A DNA stretch of 7,711 bases from Betaproteobacteria bacterium (GTDB lineage: Bacteria > Pseudomonadota > Gammaproteobacteria > Burkholderiales > SG8-39), in NCBI GenBank assembly GCA_947467405.1, contig CANIIN010000109.1, positions 1 to 7,711 on the forward strand. Direction: 5' to 3'. This document shows, one piece after another, positions 1 through 5,492 of this stretch. Both the position numbers and the translations under genes were made by a program. Numbering within the stretch: position 1 is the first letter of the stretch; every line of letters begins with the position of its first letter. The notes beneath the pieces are model-generated. The model did no database searches. It saw only the letters and a list, made by a program, of their open reading frames with translations, and was not told the origin of the DNA.

Positions 1-527
1 ATGGGCAGTTGATTCCGCTGTCGGTGGCGTTTCCGCGCATGCTCGAAGCGGGCTATGGACGGGTGGTGCTGACCACCTCGGCCGCCGGCGTGTTCACCTC
101 GCGCAATCGCATTGCCTACTCGGTGGCGAAGGCCGCGGTGATCGGCCTGACGCGTGCAGCGGCCTCCGAGGCGAAGAGTTCCCGCAAGGATGTGCGGGTC
201 AACACCATCTCGCCCTATGCGCGCACCGGCATGAGCGCCGGCATTATTCCCCAGCACATGGACGCGATCATGCCGCCGGAGAAGGTGGCGCCCGTGGTGG
301 GTTGGCTGTGCAGCCAGGCCTGCCAGGTCAACGGCGAGGTGCTGGCGGCCGGCGCCGGCCGGGTGCGGCGCCAGCTCATGGTGGAAGGGCCGCGACTGGA
401 CATCGGCGATGGCGACCTCGCGTCGCTATGGCCCCAGCTGGCCGATGCCAGCCACCTGGAAGAACGCGCCGACGCCACCGCTTCCTCGTTCGCACTCATT
501 CCCGAGTTGCTTGAACGTCGCGAGTAG
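1..527 (+). CDS. Short-chain dehydrogenase/reductase, HSD17B4/MFE-2-like (3' part, 5' truncated by window edge)
   Basis: This is the C-terminal part of an NAD(P)-dependent oxidoreductase. The reading frame is already open at base 3 and ends with TAG at 525-527; the Rossmann TGxxxGxG segment lies outside the window. Counting from the codon at base 3, the catalytic Ser of TTSAAG is residue 26 and the YSVAK motif gives Tyr39 and Lys43, the usual 13-residue Ser-Tyr spacing. Beyond this, NTISPYARTGM, the VAPVVGWLCSQ helix and a GEVLAAGAGRVRRQ segment resemble the dehydrogenase domain of peroxisomal multifunctional enzyme type 2 (HSD17B4) and bacterial relatives, which oxidise 3-hydroxyacyl-CoA or steroid substrates. 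The tail after the SDR core is about 60 residues, also as in that subgroup. The family is secure; the substrate is inference. It probably heads or continues the operon that contains the LLM oxidoreductase. Confidence 0.88.
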   Translation, partial: GQLIPLSVAFPRMLEAGYGRVVLTTSAAGVFTSRNRIAYSVAKAAVIGLTRAAASEAKSSRKDVRVNTISPYARTGMSAGIIPQHMDAIMPPEKVAPVVGWLCSQACQVNGEVLAAGAGRVRRQLMVEGPRLDIGDGDLASLWPQLADASHLEERADATASSFALIPELLERRE

Positions 528-556
528 GCGTTGCACGGCGCATCCTTGAAGGCGCC

Positions 557-706
557 ATGCAATTCGCGGAGCTGCGCGAAGTGGCGGCCCGCTATGGCCT
601 CGATGTACTCGAGACCAGTTCGCCGCAGGTCGCAACAAAACGTCTGAACGATGAAATGGACCGGATGAGTTCGGTTGCCAGAGCAACGGGCATTCAGCCG
701 CAATAA
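557..706 (+). CDS. Candidate small protein, 49 aa, unknown function (or remnant of a longer gene)
   Basis: An ATG at 557 opens a 49-codon frame that ends in TAA at 704-706. A GAAGG Shine-Dalgarno-like run at 548-552 lies four bases upstream of the ATG. The product starts MQFAELREVAARYGLDVLE and ends VARATGIQPQ. It looks like an amphipathic helical segment followed by a polar charged tail, with no signal peptide, membrane segment or Cys. It fills almost all of the gap between the dehydrogenase stop (527) and the LLM start (732), leaving 29 and 25 bases on either side, which fits a co-transcribed gene. The first half uses GC-ending codons like the neighbours; the second half does so less. I do not recognise a family. 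The AARYGLD-type helix is reminiscent of C-terminal tails of some catabolic enzymes, so it could be a decayed gene end. Frame, ribosome site and spacing are seen; coding status is inferred. Confidence 0.42.
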   Translation: MQFAELREVAARYGLDVLETSSPQVATKRLNDEMDRMSSVARATGIQPQ

Positions 707-720
707 GCCGGAACCACAAA

Positions 721-726
721 AGGGGG
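721..726 (+). promoter_or_regulatory. Ribosome binding site fixing the LLM oxidoreductase start
   Basis: AGGGGG, inside AAAAGGGGGTAG, lies five bases upstream of the ATG at 732. It decides in favour of this ATG over an in-frame TTG at 675, which would add 19 residues without family similarity and would overlap the small ORF. Confidence 0.7.
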
Positions 727-731
727 TAGCT

Positions 732-1775
732 ATGAAACTTGGCCTGACGACATCATTTTTCGGTGATGCCCATCCACGCGTTCCCATCGAGCGCATCCGT
801 CGTGCCGAGGAACTCGGCTACGACTCGGTGTGGACGGCCGAAACCTATGGCTGCGACGCCATGACACCGCTGGCCTGGATCGGCGCACAGACCAAGCGCA
901 TTCGCCTCGGCACCGGCATTGCGCAATTGTCGGCGCGCACGCCGGCCAACCTCGCCATGTGCGCCCAGACCATTGATGCCATGGTGGGCGAGGGACGCAT
1001 GATCGTGGGCATCGGCGTGTCCGGTCCGCAGATCGTGGAGGGCTGGTACGGCCAGCCTTGGGGCAAGCCGAATTACCGCCTGCGCGACTACGTGGCGATC
1101 ATGAAGAAGATCCTGAAGCGCGAGGGGCCGGTGACCCACGAGGGTCGCGAGATCTCGTTGCCCTATCCGAAGGACGCGCCTGGCTCCAGCGGACTGGGCA
1201 AGCCGCTGAAGAGCATCCTGCATGGCAATCCGGATATTCCGATCCTGCTGGGTACGGGTACGCCCACCAACATCCGCATGACCGCGGAGATTGCCGACGG
1301 CTGGGTGTCGGGCAACAAGTGGGTGCCGGGTCGCGAAGCCTATTATCGGCCCATCATCGAAGAGGGCCTGAAGAAACGCACCGACGGCAAAACCTGGAAG
1401 GACTTCACCATCTACGGTTCGGTCGGCATCCACATCAATCACGACGTCAAGGCGGCCATGGCTGCGCTGAAGCCGATGATCGCGCTGTATGTCGGCGGCA
1501 TGGGCGCCAAGCAGATGAACTTCCACAAGGACAACATGGTGAACCGCGGCTTCGGCGAAGCGGCGGACCGTATCCAGGAATTGTTCCTGGCCAAGCGCAA
1601 GGACGAAGCGATCTCAGCGGTGCCCGACGAGTTTGTCGATCAGGGCGCGCTGATCGGGCCGCCGGAGCGCATTCGCGAGCGCTGGAAGCTGTGGGCCGAC
1701 AGTGGCCTCACGCATATCAAGATTGCAAATGCCAACGACGAAGCCATGGAACTCATGGCGCGCATTGCTCTTTGA
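732..1775 (+). CDS. LLM-class (luciferase-like) flavin/F420-dependent oxidoreductase, Rv3520c-like
   Basis: This is a complete 347-residue TIM-barrel oxidoreductase of the bacterial luciferase-like superfamily, whose members transfer hydride using FMN or coenzyme F420. Diagnostic segments, in order, are the N-terminal strand MKLGLTTSF, AEELGYDSVWTAE (25-37), RIRLGTGIAQLSARTP (56-71), the conserved GVSGPQIVEGWYGQ loop (95-108), PILLGT (170-175), AEIADGW (185-191), ALYVGGMGAKQMNFH (251-265) and a C-terminal IGPPERIRERWKLWADSGL segment (308-326). The GWYGQ and YVGGMGA..NFH blocks closely recall mycobacterial Rv3520c, the name-giver of a probable F420 subfamily. Length is typical. It lies downstream of the dehydrogenase and small ORF, probably in the same transcript, suggesting a role in a lipid or steroid-like oxidation route. 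Whether it uses F420 or FMN, and its substrate, cannot be read from the sequence. Confidence 0.9.
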   Translation: MKLGLTTSFFGDAHPRVPIERIRRAEELGYDSVWTAETYGCDAMTPLAWIGAQTKRIRLGTGIAQLSARTPANLAMCAQTIDAMVGEGRMIVGIGVSGPQIVEGWYGQPWGKPNYRLRDYVAIMKKILKREGPVTHEGREISLPYPKDAPGSSGLGKPLKSILHGNPDIPILLGTGTPTNIRMTAEIADGWVSGNKWVPGREAYYRPIIEEGLKKRTDGKTWKDFTIYGSVGIHINHDVKAAMAALKPMIALYVGGMGAKQMNFHKDNMVNRGFGEAADRIQELFLAKRKDEAISAVPDEFVDQGALIGPPERIRERWKLWADSGLTHIKIANANDEAMELMARIAL

Positions 1776-1781
1776 GGTGTG

Positions 1782-1824
1782 CAATGCCTGAAGACGCCCG
1801 TCTGGCGGGCATCTTCAGGCATTG
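1782..1824. terminator. Long hairpin at convergent gene junction (terminator-like, no U-tract)
   Basis: Arms 1782-1800 and 1806-1824 form a 19-bp stem with a single C/A mismatch and a 5-base loop TCTGG. It begins six bases after the LLM stop and lies before the stop codon of the opposing transporter gene (1870). Its position suits a shared bidirectional terminator. Neither side carries a run of T, so it may be a transcript-stabilising end or a dispersed repeat instead of a classical intrinsic terminator. Confidence 0.55.
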
Positions 1825-1833
1825 ATGACATAC

Positions 1834-1867
1834 GATCGGCCCGCCGATGCGATCGGCCCACCGATGC
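1834..1867. repeat. 17-bp tandem duplication
   Basis: Two adjacent 17-base units, GATCGGCCCGCCGATGC (1834-1850) and GATCGGCCCACCGATGC (1851-1867), differ at one base. A third partial GATC begins at 1868. Each unit contains a near-palindrome, ATCGGC/GCCGAT in the first. They sit just beyond the transporter stop codon, in non-coding DNA. Confidence 0.8.
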
Positions 1868-1869
1868 GA

Positions 1870-3066
1870 TCAGTTCGCTGGTGCAGCCTGCGCATGCTGT
1901 CGGTCGTCCGGCAACATCATCACGATAAATACCGTGACCAGCCCCACGCCGGCCAGCACCAGCAGCAGTGTCTGGAAGCCGGCCGCTTTGACAGCCGGTC
2001 CCAGCATCCAAACGGCCAGCGAACTGAATCCGAACGAAATGGTGAGGCGCATGCCCGAGACGCGCGAACGCATGCTGTCGTCCACATAGCGCACCAGCAT
2101 GGCATCGGTGAAGGGAATGGCGCCGAACACCGACACCATGAAGCCGACCTGCAGCAGCATCATCACCCAGCCGTCGGAGATCGCCGCCAGCGCGAAGAAC
2201 GGCGCCTGCATGGCCACCACGATGAGAAAGATGCGCTTCAGCGGGTAGCGGTCGATGGCGCGCCCGACGATGATCTGCGCGAACGACGCCACCACGTACA
2301 CCAGCGACAGCAGCGCACCCAGCGTGGCCGGGTCTTCGACCACGCCGCGCAGGCGCTCGGTGAGCAGTTGCTGGTTGCCGTTGGTGGTGGTGTTGAACAC
2401 GATGGCGCTGGTGATGGCGGTGGCGATCATGACCGCGATGACGCGCAGCATCTCGGCGCGCGGCAGTGTGGCGGCCTTGGTGGTGCGTTTGGCGGGCGGC
2501 TCGCTCTCCTGCGGCGCGACCATCGCGAACGCCACGCCCACGGCGATGGAGAACAAGCCCGGCACGACGAACGCCATGCGCCAGCCGAAGTACTTCACCA
2601 GGAGGCCGGTGACCACCGCCGACAGCGCAATGCCGAGATTGCCGATCAGGCCGTTGAAGCCGATGGTGAGGCCGGGATTCTTCGAGTGCTGCACCAGCAT
2701 GGGAATGCCGACCGGGTGATAGATGGCCGAGAACGCGCCCAGCACGGTGAGCGCCGCGGCCATCTGCCAGGCGTTCTGCACCGTGGCCGCGAGCAGCGCC
2801 GAGGCGCCCATGCCGAAGTAGAACACCAGCATCATGTTGCGCCGTCCCCACAGGTCGCCCAGCCGCCCGGCCGGCAGCGAACCGAATCCGAACAGCGCCG
2901 CTGCGCCCACGCTGTAGGGCATGAGGTCTTCCCAGCGCGTGAAGCCGAATTCCACCGCGATCGACGACACGGCCGTGGCGAAGATCAGCAGGAACATGTG
3001 GTCGATGGCATGCGCCAGGTTCAGCAGGCGCGACGTGGCGGGGGAGGGGCCGGAGGCGGGGGTCAT
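1870..3066 (-). CDS. Major facilitator superfamily transporter (fosmidomycin-resistance/Fsr-like)
   Basis: This is a 398-residue inner-membrane protein with about 12 hydrophobic segments in two halves, split by a charged loop near residues 185-205 (QESEPPAKRTTKAA). MFS motif A is clear after TM2 as GRLGDLWGRRNM (67-78), and a degenerate second copy, GRAIDRYPLKRI (268-279), opens the second half. The first-half IYHPVGIPMLV segment (115-125) resembles the FHPE segment of the fosmidomycin-resistance efflux family, as does the N-terminal SLxHxxxD-like AHAIDHMF (19-25). It is therefore probably a proton-coupled exporter or a permease for a small organic compound; the substrate is unknown. The ATG (3064-3066) was chosen because the protein begins with the usual short polar leader before TM1. 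The gene is convergent with the LLM gene and separated from the upstream yecA-like gene by 187 bases that hold an inverted-repeat element. Confidence 0.88.
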   Translation of the reverse strand: MTPASGPSPATSRLLNLAHAIDHMFLLIFATAVSSIAVEFGFTRWEDLMPYSVGAAALFGFGSLPAGRLGDLWGRRNMMLVFYFGMGASALLAATVQNAWQMAAALTVLGAFSAIYHPVGIPMLVQHSKNPGLTIGFNGLIGNLGIALSAVVTGLLVKYFGWRMAFVVPGLFSIAVGVAFAMVAPQESEPPAKRTTKAATLPRAEMLRVIAVMIATAITSAIVFNTTTNGNQQLLTERLRGVVEDPATLGALLSLVYVVASFAQIIVGRAIDRYPLKRIFLIVVAMQAPFFALAAISDGWVMMLLQVGFMVSVFGAIPFTDAMLVRYVDDSMRSRVSGMRLTISFGFSSLAVWMLGPAVKAAGFQTLLLVLAGVGLVTVFIVMMLPDDRQHAQAAPAN

Positions 3067-3096
3067 GTCAGCTCGTATCGAGGGTTATCCGGATCG

Positions 3097-3125
3097 ATTC
3101 TATTCGGAACCACTATCAATCCATC
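3097..3125 (-). promoter_or_regulatory. Weak candidate promoter of the MFS gene
   Basis: On the - strand, TAGAAT (3102-3097) matches five of six -10 positions and would place transcription start about 24 bases before the ATG. The best -35 at 16-17 bases spacing (GATGGA/ATGGAT, around 3119-3125) is poor and abuts the inverted-repeat element. Position and the -10 are the only support. Confidence 0.25.
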
Positions 3126-3198
3126 GTCATTCCCGCGGAAGCGGGAATTCAGTGTCGTTCACAAAAGTCGCTGGATCCCCGCTTTCGCGGGAATGACG
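3125..3198. repeat. 74-bp dispersed-type inverted repeat with dRS3-like core
   Basis: Two 28-base arms (3125-3152 and 3171-3198) are inverted copies of one another with three mismatches, separated by 18 bases. Each arm is itself a small hairpin: the left arm contains ATTCCC-N8-GGGAAT at 3129-3148, which matches the dRS3 repeat consensus described in Neisseria. The outer ends read CGTCATTCCC and GGGAATGACG. Sequences of this CGTCATTCCCGCG type are known as scattered intergenic repeats in several proteobacteria. As RNA it would fold into a forked structure and could dampen read-through from yecA-like into the transporter gene. It carries no coding frame. Confidence 0.75.
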
Positions 3199-3253
3199 GG
3201 TTCTGGCGAGTTATCGTGCTTTGTCGCGCAGTTCTTCGTCGTCGACCCGCTTT

Positions 3254-3973
3254 CTACGTCGCCCCGTGGCACGCCTTGTACTTCCTGCCGCTGCCGCACG
3301 GACACGGATCATTGCGCCCCACCTTCGGCACGTCGCGCTTGAAGGTCTCGGGTTTGTAGCGTTCGCCCAGCCAGAAGTCGTGCGCTTCGAGGACGTAATC
3401 GACGAAGTTCTCGCGCGCGTCCTCGGCGATGGTTTCGTGCTCGTCCTCGGCGATGTCCAGTTCGGCGCGCAGTTCCGGGTTGTCGCCCAGTTCGCCACCC
3501 AGCACCAGGAACGGCATCAGGAGGTCGTTGAGTTCTTCTTCACCGGCGAGATCGGTCCATTCGGGTTCGCCGAGGTCGACGCCTTCCAGGTAACCGAGCG
3601 ACCAGTTGGCGTAGTCCAGTACCTCGCTGCCTTCCTCGATGGGGTAGAGGATCAGGCTGATGCCTTCGTCGGAGCGCAGCTCCGAGGCCAGCGAATCATG
3701 AAAGCGCATGAGCAGCGCCTCGACTTCGTCGGCCTGCTCGTCGCTGGCATAGCGCGGCGTGCCGCCCAGCACGACGGGAATCCATTCGTCGGCGGGAATG
3801 ATGCGCGGGCCGCTCAGCACCGCGCACAGGAAGCCCTGCAGTGCATCGACCGGAAAAGCCTTGTTGTCGAAGTTCGGCGCGTCGAGCAGATTCTCGAGTT
3901 GGTCGATTTCGGCGTCGGTGAACGGGCCGTCGTCGGAGGTGTCGGCAGGTTCAGTGGAAGTGTCGTGGGTCAT
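3254..3973 (-). CDS. YecA/YgfB-type UPF0149 family protein with C-terminal SEC-C zinc motif
   Basis: This is a 239-residue acidic cytoplasmic protein. The N-terminal and central part (about 18-200) is the all-helical UPF0149 fold, with FTDAEIDQLENLLD (18-31), the conserved ALQGFLCAVLSGPRIIPADEWIPVVLG block (44-70), WSLGYLEGV (124-132) and LLMPFLVLGG (151-160). The C-terminus holds a SEC-C motif, GRNDPCPCGSGRKYKACHG (219-237), with presumed zinc ligands Cys224, Cys226, Cys235 and His236 in the same C-x-C-x8-C-H pattern as the SecA tail. E. coli YecA has this architecture; related proteins are reported to bind ribosomes or metal, but the role is not settled. The ATG (3971-3973) gives a short acidic Thr/Ser-rich leader. 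No strong ribosome site is visible. It lies downstream of the ydcH-like gene across a 248-base gap, so it may have its own promoter there. Confidence 0.9.
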   Translation of the reverse strand: MTHDTSTEPADTSDDGPFTDAEIDQLENLLDAPNFDNKAFPVDALQGFLCAVLSGPRIIPADEWIPVVLGGTPRYASDEQADEVEALLMRFHDSLASELRSDEGISLILYPIEEGSEVLDYANWSLGYLEGVDLGEPEWTDLAGEEELNDLLMPFLVLGGELGDNPELRAELDIAEDEHETIAEDARENFVDYVLEAHDFWLGERYKPETFKRDVPKVGRNDPCPCGSGRKYKACHGAT

Positions 3974-4221
3974 GGTGGCAGGCCGTTCATGGTTGCGGTG
4001 CTAAGGGGGTGGAGCAGATTGCTGTGAAATCGCGCAGGGCGGCTATGGAAATGCCAGCCGGGCGTGGTTGCCGCCAGTTTACGCCTGTGGTCGGGGTGGG
4101 CGGTCAGGGAAGCGCTGACCAATTCCCGAAAAGGCAAAAGACCATGATGCGCTTCCCTCTGAAGTGGGGGATCTACAAGGGGCTCATCAACGTAACGGCG
4201 GCCCCCTTGTTCAATGAATCG
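3974..4221. other. 248-bp non-coding gap with several potential hairpins (yecA-like 5' region)
   Basis: No convincing gene is present. Three structures are visible: GGTCAG/CTGACC (4102-4107 with 4115-4120), the longer-range 10-base perfect inverted repeat AGGGAAGCGC/GCGCTTCCCT (4106-4115 with 4149-4158), and ACAAGGGGC/GCCCC-C-TTGT (4175-4183 with 4201-4210, one bulged C). The first two share 4106-4115 and exclude each other. The region would be the leader of yecA-like, or the trailer of ydcH-like. No known riboswitch or 6S RNA signature was recognised. Confidence 0.45.
4175..4210 (-). terminator. Hairpin just downstream of the ydcH-like gene (weak terminator candidate)
   Basis: A nine-pair stem with one bulged C (4175-4183 with 4201-4210) and a 17-base loop begins 11 bases after the ydcH-like stop codon. 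It lacks a following T-run on the - strand, so termination would have to be factor-dependent or weak. Confidence 0.3.
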
Positions 4222-4437
4222 CTACGCCAGTACGTCGGGGTCGAGCTGGCGCTGGATCATGACGATCTGGTCTTTCAGCAGCAGCTTGCGTTTCTTCAGG
4301 CGCTTCAGGGCCAGCTCATCGATCAGCGGTCCTGCGGCAAGGCGATGGATGGCAAGGTCGAGGTCGCGGTGCTCGAGTTTCAGTTCCGCCAGACGCGCTT
4401 CGAAGGCCGGGCGCAGTTCGTCGATGTTGTCGTCCAT
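4222..4437 (-). CDS. YdcH family protein (DUF465), small coiled-coil protein
   Basis: This is a 71-residue highly charged helical protein. The family signature is clear: an N-terminal helix with FEARLAELKLEHRDLDLAIHRL (12-33), a short turn, then ALKRLKKRKLLLKDQIVMIQRQL (43-65), which matches the MKKQKLQLKDEML-type second helix of E. coli YdcH. The two helices probably form a hairpin or a dimeric coiled coil in the cytoplasm. No enzymatic residues are expected, and the family's function is not established. The ATG (4435-4437) lies 51 bases downstream of the lgt stop, so co-transcription with lgt is plausible. A TAGAAT -10-like hexamer at 4449-4444 (- strand) lies only six bases before the ATG, and no Shine-Dalgarno is visible, so a leaderless message is also possible. 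Confidence 0.87.
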   Translation of the reverse strand: MDDNIDELRPAFEARLAELKLEHRDLDLAIHRLAAGPLIDELALKRLKKRKLLLKDQIVMIQRQLDPDVLA

Positions 4438-4488
4438 GGGTGCATTCTATCGCTGCCGTCGCTGCGGTTCGACAACGAGGGTGGGATT

Positions 4489-5289
4489 TCAGTACTGGCG
4501 TTGGCGGTGGTGCCGATAGGCGACCGCCATCATGGCCAGGCCGGCCGCGATCATCGGAATCGACAGCCACTGCCCCATCGACAGTCCCAGCGTCAGCAGC
4601 CCCAGAAAGTCATCCGGCTCGCGATAGAACTCGGCAATGCTACGGAACGCGCCGTAACCGATCAGGAATGCGCCGGACACGGCGCCGACCGGCCGCGATT
4701 TCGCCGAATAGCCCCACAGCAGGATGAACAGCAGCACCCCTTCGAGGGCGAATTGATACAACTGCGAAGGATGGCGTGGCAACGGGCCGGCGCCGGGGGA
4801 CAGGAACAGCATGCCCCAGGGCGAATCGGTGACACGACCGTACAGCTCGCCGTTGATGAAATTGCCCATGCGCCCGGCGGCCAGGCCACATGGCACCAGC
4901 GGTGCGAGAAAGTCAGTGAGCTTGAAAAAGCCGATCTTGTATTTGCGCGCCACCAGCCAGGCGCCCACCAGCACGCCGAGGAAACCGCCATGGAAGGACA
5001 TGCCGCCCTGCCACACCGCCAGGATTTCCAGGGGATGCGCGAAGTAGTACTCCGCCTTGTAGAACAGGATGTAGCCGAGGCGCCCACCCAGCACCACGCC
5101 CAGCACGCCGTAGAACAGCAGGTCGTCGATCAATTGGTAGGACACGCCGCGCCAGGCGTCCAGACGCGAGCGGTAACGGCCAAGGAAGAAAAACAGCCCG
5201 AAGGCGATGAGATACATGAGCCCGTACCAGCGGATGGCCAGCGGGCCGATGGCGATGGCGACGGGATCGAAATGGGGATGAACGAGCAT
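4489..5289 (-). CDS. lgt: Phosphatidylglycerol-prolipoprotein diacylglyceryl transferase (Lgt)
   Basis: Lgt is an inner-membrane enzyme that transfers the diacylglyceryl group from phosphatidylglycerol to the lipobox Cys of prolipoproteins, the first step of lipoprotein maturation. The product from the ATG at 5289 has 266 residues (E. coli 291) and seven likely membrane segments. Family blocks are all present: HFDPVAIAIGPLAIRWYGLMY (6-26), LGGRLGYILFY (67-77), GGMSFHGG with His100 (95-102), the Lgt signature GRMGNFINGELYGR with Arg140, Asn143, Asn146 and Glu148 (139-152), RHPSQLY (172-178) and YGAFRSIAEFYREPD with Tyr212 and Arg216 (212-226), equivalent to essential Tyr235/Arg239 of E. coli. 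It is shorter than the E. coli protein in the periplasmic loop before RHPSQ. An in-frame GTG at 5346 is rejected as start because its 19 extra residues lack similarity. The gene is divergent from ilvD and followed by the ydcH-like gene. Confidence 0.97.
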   Translation of the reverse strand: MLVHPHFDPVAIAIGPLAIRWYGLMYLIAFGLFFFLGRYRSRLDAWRGVSYQLIDDLLFYGVLGVVLGGRLGYILFYKAEYYFAHPLEILAVWQGGMSFHGGFLGVLVGAWLVARKYKIGFFKLTDFLAPLVPCGLAAGRMGNFINGELYGRVTDSPWGMLFLSPGAGPLPRHPSQLYQFALEGVLLFILLWGYSAKSRPVGAVSGAFLIGYGAFRSIAEFYREPDDFLGLLTLGLSMGQWLSIPMIAAGLAMMAVAYRHHRQRQY

Positions 5290-5307
5290 GCTGTTCCGTG
5301 GTGAGAT

Positions 5308-5328
5308 CCGGATTCGAACCGGGTCAAG
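5308..5328 (-). other. tRNA T-arm-like motif in the lgt leader
   Basis: Read on the - strand, the segment gives GACCCGG, TTCGAAT, CCGGATC: a 7-base stem with one mismatch around a perfect tRNA T-loop heptamer, followed by TCACCA (ending at 5302). It looks like the 3' end of a tRNA gene, but no D arm, anticodon arm or matching 5' acceptor strand is found upstream, so a complete tRNA is not supported. It may be a tRNA remnant, an old integration-site scar, a leader hairpin or chance. Confidence 0.3.
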
Positions 5329-5379
5329 CGAGGGGTGCGACGGCACTGAGGTGCGAATGATACCCGCCCGGAGCGGGAT

Positions 5380-5397
5380 GCCTGGTTTGCCTGGTTA
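5380..5397. repeat. 9-bp tandem direct repeat in the lgt/ilvD divergent region
   Basis: GCCTGGTTT is followed directly by GCCTGGTTA. It lies next to a CCCGC/GCGGG inverted repeat (5363-5367 with 5373-5377). It could be a protein-binding site or chance; position between two divergent genes is the only reason to note it. Confidence 0.35.
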
Positions 5398-5428
5398 GAG
5401 AATCTCGTGGCGACAGGTCCTCCCCGGG

Positions 5429-5457
5429 TTGTACCGATGGGCGCCGAATGCTATCGT
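5429..5457 (+). promoter_or_regulatory. Candidate sigma70-type promoter of ilvD
   Basis: TTGTAC (5429-5434) and TATCGT (5452-5457) are separated by 17 bases, and a TGC directly precedes the -10 as an extended -10 element. Predicted start would be near 5464, giving a leader of about 29 bases before the ilvD ATG. Each hexamer is only a moderate match. No branched-chain amino acid leader peptide or attenuator is visible. Confidence 0.35.
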
Positions 5458-5483
5458 CCTTGGCTCTTTCCTGACGCAAAACC

Positions 5484-5488
5484 GAGGA
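5484..5488 (+). promoter_or_regulatory. Ribosome binding site of ilvD
   Basis: GAGGA lies four bases before the ATG at 5493. It supports this start and therefore the Lys/Ala-rich N-terminal extension as part of the translated protein. Confidence 0.6.
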
Positions 5489-5492
5489 TTTC

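Noticed and set aside
1..12. ATG at base 1 as a gene start
   Set aside because: The frame stops after three codons (TGA at 10-12); the dehydrogenase is in a different frame that is open from the window edge.
675..731. Upstream TTG start for the LLM oxidoreductase
   Set aside because: It adds 19 residues without similarity and overlaps the small ORF; the ATG at 732 has a strong ribosome site and begins exactly at the family's first beta strand.
753..1526. Antisense frame within the LLM oxidoreductase gene
   Set aside because: Arg/His/Ala-rich shadow with no recognisable domain; the + strand frame is unambiguous.
1640..2851. A second long - strand frame overlapping the MFS gene
   Set aside because: It is a frame-shifted shadow of the transporter and runs through the hairpin into the antisense of the LLM gene; the MFS frame carries motif A and the membrane segments.
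1822..3342. A 506-codon open frame on the + strand, very rich in His, Arg and Gln
   Set aside because: It lies antisense to the MFS gene and crosses the inverted-repeat element. Its composition is the usual product of reading a GC-rich gene backwards, and no domain is recognisable.
3974..4221. 6S RNA or a known riboswitch in the ydcH/yecA gap
   Set aside because: YgfB-family genes can neighbour ssrS, but the characteristic 6S closing stem and central bubble were not seen, and no riboswitch signature matched.
4009..5304. A 431-codon + strand frame over ydcH-like and lgt
   Set aside because: It is antisense to two well-supported genes, with His/Gln-rich low-complexity translation and no family motif.
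5290..5346. GTG start extending Lgt by 19 residues
   Set aside because: Family similarity begins at the ATG at 5289, and the extension overlaps the T-arm-like motif.
5302..5400. Complete tRNA gene on the - strand ending near 5302
   Set aside because: Only the T arm fits. No D arm, anticodon stem or complementary 5' acceptor strand could be found at the required distance.
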